A DNA stretch of 64,000 nt from Hyperoodon ampullatus. Its lineage: Eukaryota; Chordata; Mammalia; Artiodactyla; Ziphiidae. This document shows, piece by piece, positions 47,807-61,519 of this stretch; the first letter of the stretch is position 1, and the number at the start of each line of letters is the position of its first letter. A program made the translations under genes and the position numbers. The notes under the pieces are model-generated. The model was not told where the DNA came from, ran no database searches, and was given only the letters and a program-made list of their open reading frames with translations. Location: NCBI GenBank assembly GCA_949752795.1, contig OX457074.1:33217980-33281979 (forward strand), in the 5' to 3' direction.

Positions 47807-50800
47807 GTGAGAATGGTTTTTTGCTCCACAAGTCCGTCCGGATCTGTCCGCGGCATGTTTCTCTGTCCAGACCTGGAAGCACTTGTTCTTGGAAGACACA
47901 AGCTAGAGAGTTGTTGCCAGGGTGGGGTGGGACATGGCCAAGACGTCCCAAGACAAAAGGGGGGGCCAGTCGCTTAACTGGCTACACTGAGATCCTGGGG
48001 AGTCTTTGTGCATTCTCTCTACCTACAGAGAAGCCCTAGAGCGCCACACGCCGTGCTTCCCATCACTTGTGTAAGGCCTCTTGTGAACCAAGAAATGTGG
48101 ACACACATAAGCAGCGATGATGCCAAACCTTAGGCAGACCCCACTGGGAGTTTCAATCCAATTAGCGTCTTTGGTTTGGTGGTAGAATATCCAGGAATGT
48201 CCTGTGTCTTCCTGGTGCCGTGATGGAGGGGCTGTCCTAAGGGTAGATGGGCCAGCTTTTGGTCTCCAGTTATAGGATTTCCTCTCTGCATCTTGGGCCT
48301 CAGGGGTGCCATTCAGCATCATAGCTGTTGAGCGATTCCTCGTTGCGAGATGGGGCATTGACGCTATTTGCACAACCCCAAGCTGAGCCTGGGAGTATTT
48401 CTGCTCTGTCCTTAGCATCTTTTCTGTGAGATATTGGAAACCAGGCTTTCTTGGGTTCAGGTTAAGGGGTTAATTGGCCATGGAAGCACACACCAGATAC
48501 TTCCAGCACCCAGAGGGAAGGAGGGCTCAGCGGGGACATGGTGTCTTTGGATGTGGAGAGGCAGAAATAAATAGGATGCGTTCTTTTTGGTGACTGGGAG
48601 GTGTCTGGTGGCAGCGTGGACCCTGGTGGGGGCCACAGTGCCTGGCATTGAGGACACGATGGGCCAGGCTCTGCATGGTCTCATGTTCCAAAGGACATGT
48701 CTGTATCCTGGAGAGGGAAGTACCTATAGATGTGACAGAGCTTTCCTGACATCTTGGGTTTAAAGACCAGCAAAGTACACGTTTTGATGAGGCTGCAGCT
48801 GCCCCTAGATCAAGTATTTCTGTTGAAGATGTTACGCTCAGTGAGAGAAAGCAGTTCAGACGCAGCTCAACAAAGCAGGAAAGGCAGTGGCCCTTCGTTC
48901 TGGATTTGCACAGTCCAGTTTCTTTGCGGGACTTTTCTCCTCAGGGCTCTGCACCCAACAGTACTCAAGCTGTCCCTGAAGCATCACCAACGAAATATCT
49001 CCAACCTCAGTATAAAGAGAAACTGCTCGAACTACTGTAGTTTATATGGGGAGGATAGGCAAGGACTAGAAGACCCTGCTTTTTATGTTTCCACTTTCCT
49101 GGGGGGAAGAAAAGAAAGACCCGAGTCTTTGTTGAAGGGAGCAGTCCTTAAACTTTTCTCTGAGTCTGCGAAGGATATTGAATTCAAGCCACCCTAGAGG
49201 TTGCATTGTGAGCTGGCAATCAAATAACTGAAACACTCAGGAGTGTCTGCGCATGTGGCCATAGCACTGCTTGGCCTCAAAGCCACAGCATCCGGTCTCC
49301 GGGGCAGGGTTTGGCTGGAGTTCCCTGAAGCTCAAGATGGGAGGCTCCCTGCTCGCTACTGACACCTGGTGGCCACGAGTGGTGACTCCGCCCACAAGGG
49401 CCGGCTTTCCCTGAGACCCCCGAGGCGTCCACCTGGACATTGCCCAACTGGCATTTGGCCACGTGGGGTTGGCAGGGGATTCTCGACTCTTAGTCCCGGA
49501 AGGGGCGGTTTTGGCAGGCATACTCCAACCCGGCTGGGTTTCAAGAGGGATGAGTCGGCAGAGGCGCAGTGATCTAAGTTGTCCTACCCGCTGGACAGTG
49601 ATGTTTGCCTGCTGCTGACCTGCCTTCTGCATCGTCTGCGGTCGGGAGTGGCTGCTGTGCCGCCCTCGCAGCAGCTCTCAAAGAGGCACCAGCGTTATTC
49701 CTATCGCTCAGCTGGTTCTTTGTGTACAAGCTCACCTTCCTGGGTTCGTTGACAGTGACTTCGGGGTGTGCATCGCGGGTCTTTATCCAAATCCGCGTGG
49801 TTGCTTCCCCGGGGGGGACCCAGATCGTGCTTCTCCTCCACATCTGCTTTCTCGGCTGTCCCAGTAAGGGCGTTCTGAGGAACTCTGGACAAGCTGGGTT
49901 TGTTTGCACTTGGGCTGATTCTAAGTCAGAACTTTCTACTTAAGCTTCCCCAGTGGTCGGTATCTCTGTTCTCATCTTCTGAAGGGTCAGCTTGTGTTAC
50001 AACCTCAGCTGTGATGGGGGTGAAGCCTCTGGGACTCCTTTGCCTTTTCGATTGGGTTTAACCATTTCTGTGCCAAACAAGAGGTGAAAAAAAATACATA
50101 ATTAAAAAAATTAGACTGCCTTTACAGATGAACTCTGCTAGTTGTAAACCAGTCACTTTGGTCCGTATTTGCTCTTAGAATGTTTCAAACATACTTTTTA
50201 TTTTAGTAATTGAAAGTAATTCGTTACAGATACCAATTTGTGAAGAATATGTTGCAAGCATGTTATGTGAAAACGCGTTGGTTTACATGACTTGCTAGTT
50301 TTGCTGAAGGGGCTTGTTTTTGCATGTGCAGGGCTGGGGCAGTGCACCTCGGCAGGGCATCATTCCCTTTTTTTTCTTATATGGATGGTGCTTGTTGCCA
50401 CATTAACTGCACGGCAGTCAAACGTCTATGTTACATGGTTGGAAGGAAACAGATTAGATTTTTTTCCCTCAAACTCTTTCTTGATATTAGAGTAGTTTTA
50501 GATTCCTTACTAAATGCCCTCAACTCTGTCTGCTTTTCCATTTTCTAAATGTATTTACACACCCTCTGGCCCCATCCTGATCCTGTCTGCAGGTAGAGGT
50601 GGAGGAGGCTTAGTGGGGGAATATTTATCATGACCTTGTTTTGAATGCCTTTCAGCCTGAGGAATATAAGGACTTGGAGAATATGGACGTTGGCCTTGAC
50701 AGTCCTGAGCTCTGTGCAGGGGGATGAATCACTGTGCAGGCAGCATAGGCCAGATACCCAAGGAGTGGGGACAGGCGGGCAGCGCCAGAGTTCAGGGGAG

Positions 50801-50969
50801 GAAGTAGAAGGCAGGTCTCATGTGGGAGGGGGGATTTGATCCATCCTCTAAAGGATGGGCAGGATTTAAATAAATACAGGCAAGGAGGAGGCGATTCCCT
50901 ATTGAGGCAATGATGACCTAAAGCAAGGGGAAGGCAATGGAAGGACACATTAGACCAGTTGGCTAGCGT

Positions 50970-51420
50970 TCCGATTGGGATTAAGATTGACTGCATAAAA
51001 CAGTACATCTTTAAATGGTAGTGGCCTAAATAAGATAGTTTATTTCTCTCTCTTTCAAAAGAAGTGTGGAAGTAGGCAGCCTGAGATAGGTATGGTTGTT
51101 CCATGAAATTGTCAGAGCCCCGGGCACTTTCTAGCTTATTTCTTTGCCATCTCTCAGATTTGGTCCTCAGTCTCATGGACCAAAAGGCTGCTAGAGCACC
51201 AGCCATTTCTCTACCCTTCAAGCAAGGGTAGAGAAAGGAGGAGGAGAAGAATGTGTCCCCCTCCCTTTTAATGAAATGTCCCCGGATAGACCACACACTT
51301 CTGCTTTTATCTTTTCCTGGAAGTTCATCACAGAACCACACCTAGTGACAAGGGAGGCTGAGAATGGAGTCATTTGGCTTCATGGGAAGCATGGCTTCTC
51401 GATTCATAGAAATTTAATAG
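50970..51420 (-). repeat. Old interspersed repeat, family not assigned
   Basis: TAGTTTATTTCTCTCTCTTT, CTCATGGACCAAAAGGCTGC with AGAGCACCAGCCATTTCT, and CCTAGTGACAAGGGAGGCTG are phrases of a common old mammalian repeat whose name I cannot give with certainty. A 229-codon open frame on the minus strand runs through it by chance. Confidence 0.45.
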
Positions 51421-53769
51421 TAAGCCTGGCTTGAAACTCTTCCCTTCACCCCCTCCATACCAATCATACTCTTTTACAAGAGCTCTGCTGTGTCCTATGC
51501 AGTTTCAGAGCAGAGCCCAATTACTTTAGGATTCTCCAAATAGCCCATCTCTGCTGTGTCCTGGGCCCCATCAGCAAGACAGTGACCCATATTGGAAACT
51601 GGATATTCCTTCGACTTCCCTCTCTTTCTTTCCACCTCCCAAGTCATTAACAAGTCTTACTGCTTCATGATGTCTCTTGAATCCTTGTTTCCTTCCTGTC
51701 CAGACCTCTCTTCTGACCTCCAGATGAGCATATACAGCTACCTACCTGACAGTTTGGCTGGGATGTCCAGAGGCATCTCCAAACCAGCCAGCCTTTGCCA
51801 CCCCTCCACCCAATCTCCCTCTTTGATGGTCTCTAGTGTTTCAGTGGATGCTGCTTCGCCATCCAGTGAGCTTCATGCTCAGAGTCTGCCTGCATGTGTT
51901 TCCTCCTCTCCCTTCTCAGGATCATCCTAGGCCCCACTGGTTACTCTTCATCCCCACGCCCGTCACCATGAGTGTGGTTTCTGTCAGGGCCATTGCTGCA
52001 GCCTCCTAACTCCTGACCTTTCTTCCTTCCTTGTAACTCGTTTTGCATATTGAATCAAGGATGATGTTTAAAAATACAGACCTCATCCTATTACTCTCAG
52101 TTTAAAACCTCTCAGAGGTCCTTTACTGGTCTGCATCTTCAGATGAGCATCTTTGCTAAGGTCCATACCTGAGTGAGCTGTTCCTGGTTCCCATTAAGCC
52201 TCACCTCCCATCTCTCCTCCCCTCATCTTGGAATTTCAGCCTTCTCTCACTTCCTGGACCCTGAACTTCCCACCTCAGGACTCCCCCTGCCCTCCTTTCC
52301 CCCCTCCCTCTGTTCTTTCATGCAAGACTATTCACTGAACACCTGCCCCGTAGAAGATTCCACCGCAGACACCAAGGCTGCAGGAGTGGACAAGAGCTTC
52401 CGTTTTACTGGGCGGAACAGTCGATAAACGTGGATAATCAGGGGCAGTGATAGGAAAGACAAAGAGCATAAAGCAGGGTGATGTGTAATGAGGGACTGGG
52501 GTGAGGAAGGGTGTCCTCTTGGAGAAATGACCGCTTGAGGACGACCAGGAAGGAGTCAGCCACAGGGACATCTGGGGCAGATTCTAGACAGCAGGACCTC
52601 TCGAGGACAGGATCTCTCGGGCGGGAAGGATCCTGGCGGAGCTGAGGAACAGACAGCACAGGAGGTGGAGCAGCCGGCCAGCCGGTAGGGCCTTCTAGAC
52701 CCCAGAAAGGAGTTTGGTGCAGATGGATGGGTTTCTAACTTTTATGATTTCGTTTAGACCTGCTCTGTCTTACATGCATTTCTCAGCTGTTTTATTCCAA
52801 GATGGAGTAACAGTCTTGTGCATTTATAAGGCAGAATACATCAGAAATCTTACAAAGTAGAAATGCACCTATCTATTTCCAGCAGCAGCGACCTCGTGGC
52901 CCTTAGGTTGTGGGCAGCATTAGACCAATGCTTCGGATTGAAAATTAGAAAAAAATAAGCCTTGTCAGTCTCAGGAGCCCCTGACTTGAGCCCTTGGTGG
53001 TCTCCTGTGTCTGTGTCTTCTGTGATCCCAGATTTATCTCATTTATCCATTTGGTGGCATTGTCATTTCTGCAAGGACATCATACCATTTCCTCATCTGT
53101 GGCTCAGCTTTTGGTCAGAATTTAGAAAACACAGGAGGCCCTCTGCACTTATGGGTTCGTGTTTTGCAATTTAAAATCTCTGTGGCTCCCTGGGCCAACC
53201 TGCAAGCTCTGACCCAGTAATGGCTCCTGATTTTACAGGCCCTCGTGGGATGAGGAGGTCCTGGCAGGCGAGGGAGGTGCAGGGAGTGGGACGTGGTGTC
53301 ATAATGATGGTGTTTCAACCCTTGGAGTCTCTCATCAGATGCCAGCATCCATGAGTTAATTCAGAAGGCTTGTTCAGACCTGTGTCTGTACCATATGGCC
53401 CTTGAAGCTCAGGCTTTGCTTTTTAAAAAATTTAAATTGCATTTCCAGGATTTTACCAGAGTCGAGAAAGCATCCCTTGTGGTTCAGGAGCAGGGATTGG
53501 CCGTGGGGTGGCCTGAGGGTGTGGATGTTGGTCTTTGGTGCCTGAGAAGAGGAAGTCTGGCACGAAGCCTTCTGAGTATGTGGTCATCAGCACACACGTA
53601 GATTCTGACGTTGGCGGGGACCTGGGAGGTCATCAGATTCATCCCCCTTCCCATCCCACTAGCTTCAGACTCTCTGCAATGTGCCCACCATGTGCACATC
53701 CTACCAGTGATGGGGAGCTCACTACCTTTCAAGAGAACCGCTTTCATTTTCAAAGAGCTGCCAGCGTGG

Positions 53770-54330
53770 TCCATTCATCCATTCTTCAAATATATGGAGT
53801 GCATCCTAGGTGCTGGGCAGACAGAGCTCAACAAGAAAGACCAGTCCCTGCCCTGGTGGATCGAGCTCACAGTTAAGCAGGGGAGATGGAGGATAGACAA
53901 TGAATGAGTCATTGTGGGCAGTGGGCAGCGCTCTGCAGGAGACAGAGAGAGCGATGGAACAGCAAGTCACCACTGGGGAGGAAGCAGCTGATCAGGGCAG
54001 GCCTCTTCCTGCCAGAGTCCCGTGGATGGAGGCTTAAAAGATGGGAGAGACCAGCTGTATGAAGAACAGCAGGAAGAGAATTCCAGGAGGTGATGGAAAG
54101 GGCCAGGACCCTGAGGCGGGAAGAGTTTGGTGTGTCCACCAGTGCCAGGCTGGCGTGTCTGAGTGTGCTACAGGCAGGAGAGGACGGGCCGACGGCTCGG
54201 GCCATGATGCTGAGAAGGACAGCCCAGCCACACTGAAGGGTTTGGAGCAGAAGAGGGGCGTGACTTGATTGGTGTTTTGAAAGCTCATTCTGGCCGTTAC
54301 ACTGAGAATGTAGAATGTCAGCAAAGCACT
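53770..54330 (+). repeat. L2 element
   Basis: CATTCATCCATTCTTCAAAT, GTGCATCCTAGGTGCTGGGC, CAGTCCCTGCCCTGGTGGAT, GGCCAGGACCCTGAGGCGGG and GTTTTGAAAGCTCATTCTGG follow the L2 3' order over about 560 bases. Confidence 0.82.
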
Positions 54331-57300
54331 TGGATTTGGGAATCTGTGGCTCAGGGCAGAGGTCTGGGCTGGAAATTCAGATCTGGAGTCATCCGTGTCT
54401 GCGGAGGGTATTTGACGTCCTGGTGCCGGGGAGTTGATGAGAGGAGAGGCAGAGGGGCAGAGGGGTCCAGAGTGGGTCTTGTGACACTCCGGCAGCTAAT
54501 GGGTACAGGAAGGAGCTGGCAGAGAGGTTGGGGAGGAGGGGCCGGTGATGCGGGGGAAATGCCCTGGGATGCTGTCATTAACAAATTACATAGCCGAGGC
54601 CACGACTGTCCCCTGCATTTCCAGTCATTTCTCGTTGTCTTCATTCATGCCTAGGGGGCTGGACCTGGGTTTTACAGGTTGCAAGCTTGTCCTCAAGGAG
54701 TTTAAACCCCCATTGTGTCCCCAGACTGACTCTTCAAATATTTGGAGGCTGCAGTTTTATCTCCCCAGGGTCTTCCTTTCTCTGTGATGCCTTCTTCTTG
54801 CAGTGGCTTTTCTGGTGCTGGTGACAGTCCTCGGCTGTCCCAGCTGGCTAACGTGTTGCCTCTGGATGGCAAGCATCGGCCTCTTGCTGCTTCTCTGCAG
54901 ATGGCTCGTGGTTTGGCTTGGCAGGTGGATGAGCAGAGAAGGGGGAACTCTCTCCCTTTGCCGTCCCATTCTTCCTCCTTCCTCCCTGTGTTCTGTGGAT
55001 GCCAAACTTAAAGAAGCGCAGCAGGATTCTGTCATTTGTTAGATTTCAAACGTGCTTTTCAACTTCTCAGCACCCCAGGGGATGGGTACCAGGAGTCCCT
55101 GCTTTTCTGCACTGGGTCTGCCTCTTACAAGCTGGTTACCTGGGGCAGGTGCCCTGGTGGCCTAATAGGGTGAGTGTGGAGGTGGGACCTTGAGTAGGCA
55201 CCCATCGCATCCCATGTGTCCTGGAGCCTCTTTCTGTTCAGGATATAGTTGTGACAGCGGGTGTGGGGAGGGGAACCTTTGAGCTGGGCCTTGGAAATTG
55301 AGTAGAACCTCACTAGGCATGGGGGGGAGAGAAGAGTGGGTGCTTTACTATGACTGGTGGGCTGGGGGCTCTTAATTTCCATGATGCTTGGCTTCCTTTT
55401 TATATTTTAGGATTAAAAAGGAGAGGGGACCTCTGATTATTTTTATATGGAGAATGCCTTTTAAAGCCAAAGATCGTGAGCCCCCTCCCCCCAGGCATAC
55501 CCTCCTTCCCTGTACATTTCCATCAGCACAGCTTGTGATCGGAAAGTTAAAATGCCTTTCTCCTTTCCACTGTCATTGTCTGTGGCCAAACCCCGCGTGA
55601 CCAGGTGCCCTGCTCTTAACAACGCCAACAAAAAAGGTTCTCCAATAAGTCAATTTGGAAAACACCATTTAAAAGTTACCCGACTATTTTTTTCATGGTA
55701 AGACTTCTCAGAGCCTTGAGTACGTCGTTGTACATTGCAGTGTCCGAGGAGGGAGGTTAATATACTTGACCATGGAAGCCACTCCCTCTGTTTTTCTGTT
55801 TAATCAGCAACAAGTCTTTGGGAAACACAGCCTAACCTGACCCTCTTGTTACTAGAGTTTTCCAACCAGGGAATAGAGGAAGCCTGGAACAGCTGAATCT
55901 TTTCAGTAACCTCAGAACCTCAATGGCTGTATTATATTCCCTGTTCAAGTCTAAAGACTAGTGAGAATAAGACTTGTGGTATCAAACCACACATATAAAT
56001 TAGACTCTGGAAAACTAGTTCCTGTGCCCATCAGGAAGCCTCTTGGTTAGGAGGGCAGTTAATTGAGTGATGGTGTCAGGTGCAGCCAGAGCGCCTTGAA
56101 CTTCTTCTATTCACTAGTCATCAGCCAGAGGTTCTGCTGGAGTTGAAATGCCCTCGTGATTGTGAGTTGAAAGAGCCTCCCCCGTGGTCTTCCTTATCTG
56201 CCTGAGCTCCTGGCCAGAGGGAGCTGAAAGCCCCTGTGTAGCTTTCCCCTCTGGCAAGCATCCTGCGTGGGTCACGGGCAAAGTTAGCCTGAGCCCTGGG
56301 CCCGATTTCAAAGCTCCCAGCTGGACTGGATGGGAAGAAGCTGGAGCCCTGGGCAAGGACCACGCGGGGCCCTGTATAGGCTCCCACCCGTGAGCGAAGC
56401 TTAACAGCCAAGGCCACCTGGATAGGAGGCAGGCCGCTCGGCAAGTCAGCCGTCCCTGGGATGACATGCATCTCGAGGAGGAAGTAAAGTGGCGGTTTGT
56501 GGGACGGCAGTGGGTAGCGAGGTTTGAGGGTGGGGATCGGTGGGGATCGAGGCCTGGTGGGTCACGTGCTTTGGAAAGCAGCACAGCGTTATGCAAATGG
56601 ATGGCACTTAGTCCTGCAGTGATGACTCACCCCCATGGCCTCTTTCCTCCTGGCTTGGCTCCCCCCAGTTTATCCTCTGACTCAACTGCCACCGTCCTTC
56701 CGTTCACTTTCCGGAAAACCTATTCTCTCTATGGAGTCAGAGAGCTTTTATGAGCTGCCTGAGTGGAATGCAAGGTGGGGAGGGGCTGCCAGGGGCGTGG
56801 CTCCAGGCTGGGAGTGAAAGATGCACAAGAACGACACAGAGGGGCCGGTGCACTGAAGAGGGTTGCATCCCTTCTGAGCCCTCAGCTCACCAGATCGTTG
56901 GCCCTGGGCTAAGAATACAGCTGAGGGGGCGGATGTATTTCCTTCATGGCTTCGCTGCCGCTGGGGCAGGAATCTGACCTTTGGTCATTGGGCATCTCCA
57001 GCTTTCCCTTCTGCGGGGGGAGTGGGTGTGCTGGCAGCCACGGCCTGGCCCACGTCAGAGAGCTGTCAGCAGCCCTATTACCTGGCACGCGCATCAGAAC
57101 AGCAGGTCTGCGAAAGGCTTTTAATTCCCGTGCTTGTCACCAACGTTGGAGGTTACAACACTGCCCCCCGGGGATTCCACGAATAGTTCTCAGGCACTGA
57201 GCAAGGCCTGGAGAATGACAGTGGGTGCTATCATGGGCTCTGCTAATGACCCTGAACTTGTGATTTGGGAGAGAAGAGTATCACTGCTTTGGATCTTGGG

Positions 57301-57410
57301 TAGAAGTTCAGACTCACCACCCAGCACGGTGGCCTCACGTTAAGGTTGATCTGTACGAAACAGGACTGCAGTGCACAGGGCTTTCCCTTCCGTCCACGTC
57401 TCTCCACTGT

Positions 57411-57420
57411 AACAATTGTT
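57411..57420. promoter_or_regulatory. Palindromic SOX-type motif (AACAATTGTT)
   Basis: A perfect 10-base palindrome made of two head-to-head SOX half sites (ACAAT/ATTGT), about 15.3 kb after exon 1A in PMP22 intron 3. SOX10 is an established activator of PMP22 in Schwann cells. A single motif is weak evidence, so this is only a candidate. Confidence 0.3.
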
Positions 57421-57449
57421 TTCTGTACCTCGGATGTGCTTGTCTGTAG

Positions 57450-57673
57450 CAGAAGTTGGCAAACGATAGCCTGCAGGTCCAGTCGGGTCCATGGCCTGAT
57501 TTTGTAAATAAGATTTTATTAGGTGAACAGGCCACACCCACTCGTTTACATATTGACTAAGGCTGGTTTTCTGCTAAGGTGGCAAACTTGAGTAGTTGCC
57601 ACGGAGACCATATGGCCTGCGAAGCCTAAACTATTTACAATCTGACTTGTCACAGATAATTTGCCAACCTCTG
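57450..57673 (+). mobile_element. Non-autonomous hAT-type DNA transposon with intact inverted ends
   Basis: Starts CAGAAGTTGGCAAACGATAG and ends TTTGCCAACCTCTG, giving matching terminal inverted repeats (CAGA.GTTGGCAAA). Internal phrases TGTAAATAAGATTTTATTAG and GAGTAGTTGCCACGGAGACC match the common mammalian Charlie-type element. About 224 bp. The flanking 8-mers GTCTGTAG and TGCTGAAG agree at five positions, a decayed 8-bp target duplication. Confidence 0.85.
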
Positions 57674-57889
57674 TGCTGAAGATTCCGTATGAATTGATAG
57701 CAGAGTTGTATGAAAATACTTTTTGGTGTTCCTGTTGGCACCTTATAATAATATGGCTTATGTGGACATGGTTGTCCCCGTTATACATTTACTTGGTGCG
57801 GCCCAGATGGAGATGCCCCAGGTACCATCCTGGAACAGTCTGTAGGTGCTTATTTACCCTGCCCCTCAGCTCAGCCTTTTCATGGGGTT

Positions 57890-58060
57890 ATTTGTATTGT
57901 ACAGAGCTTTTATATCAACACTTTTATTTGATCGTTAGAACAATCCTCTGAGATAGTTAATCCCACTTGTTACAGGAGAGGGATTCGGGGGCAAAAATAT
58001 GCAAGTAACCAGTTAAGCCAGGGGTACCCAGGCCTGTTCTAATGGAGTGCATGGCCTGAG
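57890..58060 (-). repeat. MIR-like fragment
   Basis: GAACAATCCTCTGAGATAGT, TTACAGGAGAGGGATTCG and AGTAACCAGTTAAGCC follow the reversed MIR core. Confidence 0.65.
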
Positions 58061-58099
58061 CACGACTGGGACCACAGCCTGTAGGTTTAACACACGTAC

Positions 58100-58960
58100 T
58101 GTCAATATCATTCCTCGCTGAAGAAATTTTTACTTCTCCTCTTGATTTCTTTATCCAAAGGATTATCTGGAAACTGTTTTAAAATGTCCAAATTTATTTT
58201 GGCTGGTTTGTTTTGAATTTCTACTTTCTGTTTGCCTTTAGTTGTGTTTACATCATGTCTGCTTTTTTTTGAGATTTATTGAGATTTTTTTGGTTGTTGC
58301 CTGCTGCATAGTTTGCAAGACTGTCCCATGTGTGTTTGAAAATAATTTGTAGTCTTTGTTATAGGGACATAAATTTTCTACATAGCTATTAAACTGAATT
58401 GGTTAATGCTGTAATACAAATAATCTATATCTTACCGTATTTTGATCTACTTGATTTATCTCTTCTGAGAGAGCTATGCTTAAATCTTCCACTATGATTG
58501 TTAGCTTTATCAATTTCTTCTCATATTTCAGTTGTTTTCTGCTTTATATTTTTTCCAGGCCATGCTATTATATGCATAGAAATTTATGACTTTTATTTCT
58601 TCATGGTAAACTGGATCTTTCCTCACTATGAAACATCCCTCTTTGGCCATTTTCATCTTTTTCAATTTGAATTCTGTCCACCTGATGCTATTATTACTGT
58701 ACGTTTTGGTTAATATTTGCCTGGTGTCTCTTTTAAAAATCTTTTGATTTTCAACGGTTGTTGGTTTTAGGTATATCTCTTGTATCAGACTCTAGATACA
58801 AATTATGTAATTCAAGATGGAATTCCGCATCTTATAATGAGTGACCTGATCCCATTCACACATGCTGTGATCGATATGGTTGGACTTGCTCTCATCGTGT
58901 ATGTGTGTTACTTATTGTGCTTAAGGTTGAAAACTTTCTTCTTCAACTTTGTATCCCCAG
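58100..58960 (-). repeat. Old L1 ORF2 fragment, inverted
   Basis: Read on the minus strand the region resembles L1 ORF2 internal sequence. On the plus strand the familiar inverted phrases are CTTCCACTATGATTGTTAGC, TCATGGTAAACTGGATCTTT with CCTCACTATGAAACATCCCT, and TGTGATCGATATGGTTGGAC. Frames are broken and no reverse-transcriptase core is intact. Confidence 0.75.
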
Positions 58961-59639
58961 AACAAACCAGAGAGCTTGGCTCAAAACAGTAGGTGTTCAG
59001 CCAAGATCCATTGAATAAAAACTTCCTTGATTTCCTGATTGAGATCTGACTTGAAGAACAACTTACGGAAAGCTAACTCAATTGTAATAAGGTTGGCACT
59101 AAAATTCAAGTTCCTGGTGAAAGAGTTTCGAGAAGAATTTCATTACATTATTAAATCTAAGGGACTTCTCCTACTGATGTAGATTTAACATGTATGATTT
59201 TTGAGTTTTCTCTAAATATGAGGTCTGGCAGAAGTTCCTGTTGTTAATGATAGGTAAAGACTTAGGAAAAGATCTCAGAATCAGAGAAGGAAATCTAGGA
59301 TGTCACCTGCACCAGCTGTGCCCCTTCTGAGGGTGTGCCTTGAAGGCCACTCCGCAGCAAAATAGAATCACTGTTTTAGTTCTAGATTTGGGGCTCAGAT
59401 TTCTTTATGTTTCCAGCTTCACCTACCAGAGTGCTGGATAATTGCTTTATTACAAAAAATGATATTATGGCAGCAATGGCTTTGTTGCAGACCACTCCTC
59501 CAGAAGAAGTGCTACGCTGGGCATAGTGGTTCAATTAGAGATATAAAAATGAAGTTGGGATGGCTCACGACGCATTAGACATCCTTTTCTAACCTTAATT
59601 GACAAAGAAATTGCAAAGATAAAAGAAGCATATAGTCTG

Positions 59640-59800
59640 TCACGGTGGAAAGAACACTAGACTAGAATCAAGGGCCTCCCAGCTTTGGCTGTGCCAATGG
59701 GGCTCATCCAGACATCTCTGGAAATCTCGGTCTGTACAAAGGGGTGGGTTAGTTGATCCCTCATGCTTCTTCCAACTCTAAAATGCTTTCACTCTCAGTC
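59640..59800 (+). repeat. MIR-like fragment
   Basis: GGAAAGAACACTAGACTAGA with ATCAAGGGCCTCCCAGCTTT, then TTCTTCCAACTCTAAAATGC, follow the MIR plan. Confidence 0.65.
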
Positions 59801-59914
59801 TGGAAAAATGTCTGTGTCTGTGAAACTCTAGTCACAGTTACCCTAACCAGTACCCTTGAAATTCTGCCTTGAGCTACTCGCAGCTCAAACCAGGTTCACC
59901 TTTGTGAGTTATTG

Positions 59915-60041
59915 GACTTCCCTGGCAGCCCAGTGGTTAAGACTCTGTGCTTCCACTGCAGGGGCCTGGGTTCGATCCCTGAATGGGGAGCTAAGATCCC
60001 GCATGCTGCATGGTGTGGCCAAAAAGAAAAAAAATAGGGAA
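59915..60041 (+). mobile_element. Short CHR-type SINE
   Basis: GACTTCCCTGGCAGCCCAGT head and GGGTTCGATCCC box with an A-rich tail, about 127 bp. Flanking repeats CACCTTTGTGAGTTATTG (59897-59914) and CATCTTCGCGAGTTACTG (60042-60059) differ at four positions, all C/T transitions, so the insertion is old. Confidence 0.9.
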
Positions 60042-61068
60042 CATCTTCGCGAGTTACTGATGATAAACCATCCAGATTTCACAGCTTTTTCTACTGTGTT
60101 AAGCACTGGTGTGTGTTTTTCTAAGCCAATGCCCATTAATCCATTACTGAGTGGAGAGGATCAAACCTGGGTCTTCTCTAATTGATCTTTCTTGTTTAGA
60201 GCAGCGCCCACCCCAGCGATTCTCAGGTGCTTGGAAGGAAGGATGCAGGCGACAGGGTGGCAAGGCCACTGGAGGTCTCCTGGGGGCACGCTGCAAGTTC
60301 CCCTCTCTGGTGTTAGACCCAGGTTGTTGCCTCTTGTCCATTCCTTCCTGAAATGACCTTCATTTGCAGTAGATGGTGAACTACAGAGTTCCCTTCCTTG
60401 CCTGAATTTCAGTCGGATGCCTGGAGATTTGATCTAAGGCTGGGGGTTCAGCAAAGATGAGGAAGTGTCATCCGTGGTGCTATCTGATGGTCGGACTGAG
60501 CACCCACTGCTCTGAGATCAGCCAAGAAAAGACAGCGTGGCTGAGGGAGAACAGGCGTGCATAGCTAAATAAAGCATGCTCTTCCCATCAGCATTTTCTT
60601 ACGACTTTCTACAGAATTAGTCTTGGCTCCAATAGCGTTTTCTTCTTCCCAGCCATCCCCACGCTCTCTCTGTCTCCTTGGGGGATGCTGATATTTTGAA
60701 CAGTGGTTTGGAACTCTTCTCAGAATCCAGGGGCTCCAAGAAGCCCTTCGAACCCCCGAGGGCAGGGAGAGAGGAGGCAGAGGGCGGGGCTCAGAGCCCC
60801 TTGAACACACGCACATCTGTGTAAGTAAGTAACACATTTGGCTAAAAGACTGGCAGGGAATTCAATGTATTTTAACTGGAGTTTAACTCCTTGCGATGGG
60901 ACTAGCTAGTGTCTTAGACCCTTTTCTTAAAATGTCTACAATTAAACATGTATTCATACCTTTTTTTCCCTCCAAAAGAAAGCAGGAAATAAAGAATGAC
61001 TTTTAAGAGTGGGAACGTGAATAGTCTGACTTCTGTTCACAGAAGGGATGCTGCTGCTGCTGCTGCCC

Positions 61069-61519
<451 letters not shown>

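Noticed and set aside
50652..51341. 229-codon minus-strand open frame
   Set aside because: Much of it runs through an old interspersed repeat, and the product resembles no family I know.
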